Part shown: positions 6,666 to 8,450 of the stretch, piece after piece
Layout: each line of letters opens with the position of its first letter
Numbering within the stretch: position 1 is the first letter of the stretch
Assembly (NCBI GenBank): GCA_015489095.1
Contig: WFMN01000216.1
Span: 1 to 8,450 of the forward strand
Direction: 5' to 3'
Source of the DNA: Mariprofundaceae bacterium
Lineage (GTDB): Bacteria; Pseudomonadota; Zetaproteobacteria; Mariprofundales; J009
DNA length: 8,450 bases
The notes under the pieces: model-generated
Told to the model about the DNA's origin: nothing
The model's input: the letters and a program-made list of their open reading frames with translations, nothing else
The model's database searches: none
Program-made: the position numbers and the translations under genes

Positions 6666-6794
6666 ATGACGACTTCGCAAGAAGTCCGTCCGTGGCAATT
6701 CGCGGTTGGAAACCGCGCTCACAGCCTGTAGGAGGGGAATCCTTTCCCCGAACCCATCCATGGCCACGATGATGATTTTTGTCGAAGCCGTCAT
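6666..6794. repeat. Palindromic repeat element with two REP-like hairpins
   Basis: The ends, 6666-6696 and 6763-6794, are imperfect inverted repeats: both begin ATGACG(A/G)CTTCG reading inward and end GTGGC, with small gaps between. Inside are a GACTTC-GCAA-GAAGTC hairpin (6671-6686), CGCGGTT-GGA-AACCGCG (6701-6717) and GGGGAA-TCCT-TTCCCC (6734-6749). The last is preceded by GTAG (6728-6731) and followed by GAA, the layout of REP elements mobilised by TnpA-REP (RAYT) transposases. The middle hairpin read on the minus strand, GTGAG followed by the stem, looks like a second REP in inverse orientation, making a BIME-like pair. No transposase is in the window. Confidence 0.6.
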
Positions 6795-6824
6795 CCCATA
6801 ACCGGGGCAAACTCCACCCTATTT

Positions 6825-6847
6825 ATTCCCGCTTGCCAAGCGGGAAT
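6825..6847. promoter_or_regulatory. Perfect 11-1-11 palindrome over the tpiA promoter, putative operator
   Basis: ATTCCCGCTTG and CAAGCGGGAAT are exact inverted repeats around one central C. The centre coincides with the -35 box TTGCCA (6833-6838). No T-run follows on either strand, so a terminator is unlikely; the single-base centre also makes it a poor RNA hairpin. A dimeric regulator bound here would block RNA polymerase. Confidence 0.55.
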
Positions 6848-6860
6848 GGGCTTCTATCAT
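6833..6860 (+). promoter_or_regulatory. Sigma-70-type promoter for tpiA-secG
   Basis: TTGCCA (6833-6838) and TATCAT (6855-6860) each differ from consensus by one base and are separated by 16 bases. The start of transcription would be near 6867, about 36 bases before the tpiA GTG. This excludes a start at ATG 6846. Confidence 0.65.
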
Positions 6861-6902
6861 GCGCGCCCCTGTTTTGGACTACCGATCTGGAGAAGTGCCA
6901 CT

Positions 6903-7652
6903 GTGACATCAAATCATCGCTATCTCATTGCCGGAAACTGGAAGATGAACGGCGTGCTGGCTGAAGCGCGGGAGTTTGTGCGTGGAATGGAAGAAAACCC
7001 CGCTCCGGAACGGGTCGAGGTGGCGCTGATGCCCCCCTTCACGCTGCTGCATCCGTTGGCAGAGAAACTGAGCTCCCGCGGAATCCGTCTGGGCGCGCAG
7101 AATGTCTATTACGAGCCCAAGGGCGCCTTCACCGGCTCCATTTCACCGCTGATGCTACGCGACGCCGGCTGTCACTATGTGATTCTCGGCCACTCCGAGC
7201 GGCGCGATATCATGGGCGAAAAGGAAGATACCATCAAGCACAAGCTGCTGGCCGCGTGGGATGCCGGACTGGAGCCGATCCTCTGCATCGGAGAACACTT
7301 GGAAGACCGCAAGGCTGGCACCACCAACAAGGTGCTGGACCAACAGTTGGCAATCCTAGAGGGCAGCGACAACAGCAAACCGCTCACCATCGCCTATGAA
7401 CCGGTGTGGGCGATCGGCACGGGCGTCACCCCCACCCTCGATGAGGTACGCGAAACCCACGCGTTTATTCATGAAAAACTGCAGGGATTCGGGCAGGATC
7501 GCCGGGTACTCTACGGCGGCAGCGTCAACCCGAACAACGCGGCCGAACTGTTGGCACTGCCCGGCGTAGATGGCGCGCTGGTCGGCGGCGCGAGCCTAAA
7601 GGCCGACTCATTCTCGCAGATCGTTGTGGCCGCAAGCAATCTGGATCGCTAG
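6903..7652 (+). CDS. tpiA: Triose-phosphate isomerase TpiA
   Basis: TpiA interconverts dihydroxyacetone phosphate and glyceraldehyde 3-phosphate in glycolysis and gluconeogenesis. From GTG 6903 it has 249 residues (E. coli 255). All catalytic elements are present: GNWKMN with N12 and K14, ILGHSERR with the electrophile His97, and AYEPVWAIGTG with the general base Glu166 followed by flexible loop 6. The phosphate-binding YGGSVNPNN and VDGALVGGASL come near the end. An in-frame ATG at 6846 adds 19 residues unlike the family and lies upstream of the predicted transcription start, so GTG 6903 is chosen; a GGAG sequence lies about 10 bases before it. secG follows after 19 bases, a common arrangement in proteobacteria. 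Confidence 0.97.
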   Translation: MTSNHRYLIAGNWKMNGVLAEAREFVRGMEENPAPERVEVALMPPFTLLHPLAEKLSSRGIRLGAQNVYYEPKGAFTGSISPLMLRDAGCHYVILGHSERRDIMGEKEDTIKHKLLAAWDAGLEPILCIGEHLEDRKAGTTNKVLDQQLAILEGSDNSKPLTIAYEPVWAIGTGVTPTLDEVRETHAFIHEKLQGFGQDRRVLYGGSVNPNNAAELLALPGVDGALVGGASLKADSFSQIVVAASNLDR

Positions 7653-7671
7653 GTTTTAGGAGACTATTACA

Positions 7672-8037
7672 ATGACAACCTTGCTGGTAGCCCTGCACAT
7701 TATCGTCGCGCTGCTGCTCATCGTGCTGGTACTGATTCAACAAGGGCAGGGTGCGGACATGGGCTCCTCCTTCGGTGGCGGCGGTGCGCAAACCCTGTTC
7801 GGCAGCCGTGGCTCCGGATCCTTTCTGGGCAAAGTCACCGGGGGGCTGGCCGGCGTGTTCATGCTGACCAGCCTGTCGCTGGCCTTTTTTACCCAACAAC
7901 ATGCGGGCTCCGCCGTGGAGCGGGCGGTCATCCCCCAGCAGCAGCCGGCACCCGCGCGTCAAGGGTTTGACTCTTCCAAACTGAAGAGCAACCCGGCCAA
8001 GGCTCCGGCGCAAGACAAACTGCCCGCAGCCGAGTAG
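7672..8037 (+). CDS. secG: Protein translocase subunit SecG
   Basis: SecG is the small subunit of the SecYEG channel in the inner membrane and aids insertion cycles of SecA. The 121-residue protein shows the family layout: helix 1 at about 4-22, the conserved loop LIQQGQGADMGSSFGGG with QTLFGSRG, and helix 2 at about 54-73. A Pro- and Ala-rich tail of about 45 residues follows, variable in the family. TAGGAG stands nine bases before the ATG. It is likely co-transcribed with tpiA and possibly read through into the tRNA gene. Confidence 0.96.
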   Translation: MTTLLVALHIIVALLLIVLVLIQQGQGADMGSSFGGGGAQTLFGSRGSGSFLGKVTGGLAGVFMLTSLSLAFFTQQHAGSAVERAVIPQQQPAPARQGFDSSKLKSNPAKAPAQDKLPAAE

Positions 8038-8044
8038 CCTCCGC

Positions 8045-8086
8045 GCTTGATCAAGCCGTGCATGCTCGTATCGTCGAGCATGCACG
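8045..8086. repeat. Abutting palindrome and 12 bp hairpin between secG and tRNA-Leu
   Basis: GCTTGATCAAGC (8045-8056) is a perfect 12-base palindrome. Directly after it, CGTGCATGCTCG (8057-8068) and CGAGCATGCACG (8075-8086) form a perfect 12 bp stem with a six-base loop. No T-run follows, so it is not a standard terminator. Position five bases before the tRNA suggests a processing or stability hairpin at the secG/tRNA boundary. Confidence 0.6.
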
Positions 8087-8091
8087 CAAAT

Positions 8092-8176
8092 GCCGATGTG
8101 GTGGAATTGGTAGACACGCCATCTTGAGGGGGTGGTGGGGAGACCCGTGCTGGTTCGACTCCAGTCATCGGCACCA
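8092..8176 (+). tRNA. tRNA-Leu (anticodon GAG), CCA encoded
   Basis: The acceptor arms GCCGATG (8092-8098) and CATCGGC pair fully, followed by discriminator A and an encoded CCA. The D arm reads GTGGAATTGGTAGACA. The anticodon stem CCATC/GGTGG (one G-U) holds the loop TTGAGGG, giving anticodon GAG. The long variable arm GGGG-AGA-CCC marks it as class II, and the T arm is CTGG-TTCGACT-CCAG. It reads CUC and CUU leucine codons. Location after tpiA-secG matches many gammaproteobacteria. Confidence 0.97.
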
Positions 8177-8183
8177 TACATCA

Positions 8184-8264
8184 GTCTAACGGTGGCTAAC
8201 ACCGTCTAGCAAGCCCGCTGAAATAGCGGGCTTTTTCTCTCTCTTGCGTCTAACGCCGTCTAGC
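8184..8264 (+). repeat. Heptamer GTCTARC repeated at 10-base spacing, two clusters
   Basis: GTCTAAC (8184), GGCTAAC (8194) and GTCTAGC (8204) start exactly 10 bases apart. After the terminator GTCTAAC (8248) and GTCTAGC (8258) repeat at the same spacing. The blocks at 8196-8212 and 8250-8266 agree at 16 of 17 bases. A small hairpin, ACGGTG-GCTAA-CACCGT (8189-8205), lies in the first cluster. Confidence 0.6.
8211..8236 (+). terminator. Intrinsic terminator after tRNA-Leu
   Basis: AAGCCCGCT and AGCGGGCTT form a 9 bp GC-rich stem with loop GAAAT, followed by a run of T to 8236. It lies 34 bases after the tRNA end and closes the tpiA-secG-tRNA unit. Confidence 0.9.
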
Positions 8265-8278
8265 AAAGAGGACGCCCC

Positions 8279-8432
8279 CGCAAAAAGTCGGCATCGCGGC
8301 CATCCGTGCCCCTCGCCCTGCGGGCGCCCCGTTGGGTCGTCCAATCCGGCTTTCCTGCCGGATTGTAAGGAAGGTGAAAATCGCATTTTTCGCCTTCCGT
8401 CAAGCAAAAAGTCCATGGACGGACTTTTTGCG
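8279..8432. repeat. MITE-like palindromic element with 11-base inverted ends
   Basis: CGCAAAAAGTC (8279-8289) and GACTTTTTGCG (8422-8432) are exact inverted ends of a 154-base stretch. Inside are four hairpins: CGCCC-TGC-GGGCG (8314-8326); CAATCCGGC with loop TTTCCT (8342-8365); a 12 bp stem with one G-U pair, GGAAGGTGAAAA with TTTTCGCCTTCC (8369-8398); and GCAAAAAGTCC with loop ATGGAC (8404-8431). The last hairpin could act as a terminator in either direction. Short open frames across it lack ribosome binding sites and are judged non-coding. No target duplication was evident at the edges. Beyond it, up to the window end, I see no gene. Confidence 0.55.
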
Positions 8433-8450
8433 ATCTGCTCATCTATGCCA

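Noticed and set aside
7525..8202. Minus-strand 225-residue frame opposite tpiA end, secG and the tRNA
   Set aside because: It runs through a tRNA gene and secG on the other strand and has no recognisable domain.
8186..8442. Small minus-strand frames (60 and 76 residues) near the window end
   Set aside because: They lie within the palindromic element and the terminator, without ribosome binding sites; such frames arise from repeat DNA.
8184..8450. CRISPR array or phage attachment site
   Set aside because: The repeats are seven-base units 10 bases apart, far too short for CRISPR, and no second copy of the tRNA 3' end or integrase gene is seen.

Overview
The window is a GC-rich chromosomal segment from a flagellated proteobacterium. 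The order tpiA-secG-tRNA-Leu(GAG), a sigma-54-type promoter in front of flagellar genes and a CCA-encoding tRNA fit Gammaproteobacteria or a neighbouring lineage (for example Zetaproteobacteria or Magnetococcia). The sequence alone does not fix the taxon.

Left part, minus strand (about 3463 down to 1): a compact operon thiI > MotA/TolQ/ExbB-type channel protein > membrane-anchored von Willebrand A (vWA) protein > rsmD (cut by the window edge). Gaps are 5 to 9 bases, and at two junctions the upstream stop codon overlaps or abuts the next gene's Shine-Dalgarno sequence, so translational coupling is likely. Two of the four genes act on RNA (ThiI on tRNA, RsmD on 16S rRNA). The two in the middle look like an ion-driven membrane motor or energiser pair in which the usual peptidoglycan-binding partner is replaced by a vWA domain. 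This pair is the most interesting protein system here.

Middle, plus strand (3593-6045): a sigma-54 (-24/-12) promoter drives flgD (hook scaffold) and flgE (hook), a two-gene flagellar unit. FlgE carries a roughly 120-130 residue insertion rich in Ala, Gly and Thr. Converging on it, on the minus strand (6637-6128), is a small pair: a Rieske [2Fe-2S] ferredoxin-like protein and a 63-residue four-cysteine protein.

Right part, plus strand (6825-8236): tpiA has a clear sigma-70-type promoter whose -35 box lies at the centre of a perfect 11-1-11 palindrome. It is followed by secG, a strong hairpin, tRNA-Leu(GAG) and an intrinsic terminator.

The non-coding stretches hold repeats. Two palindrome-rich elements (about 6666-6794 and 8279-8432, the second with a tail to about 8442) share a degenerate 30-base end and bracket the tpiA-secG-tRNA unit. 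The first contains two REP-like hairpins. A 10-base-spaced heptamer repeat surrounds the terminator after the tRNA. No CRISPR array, transposase, integrase or phage gene was seen.
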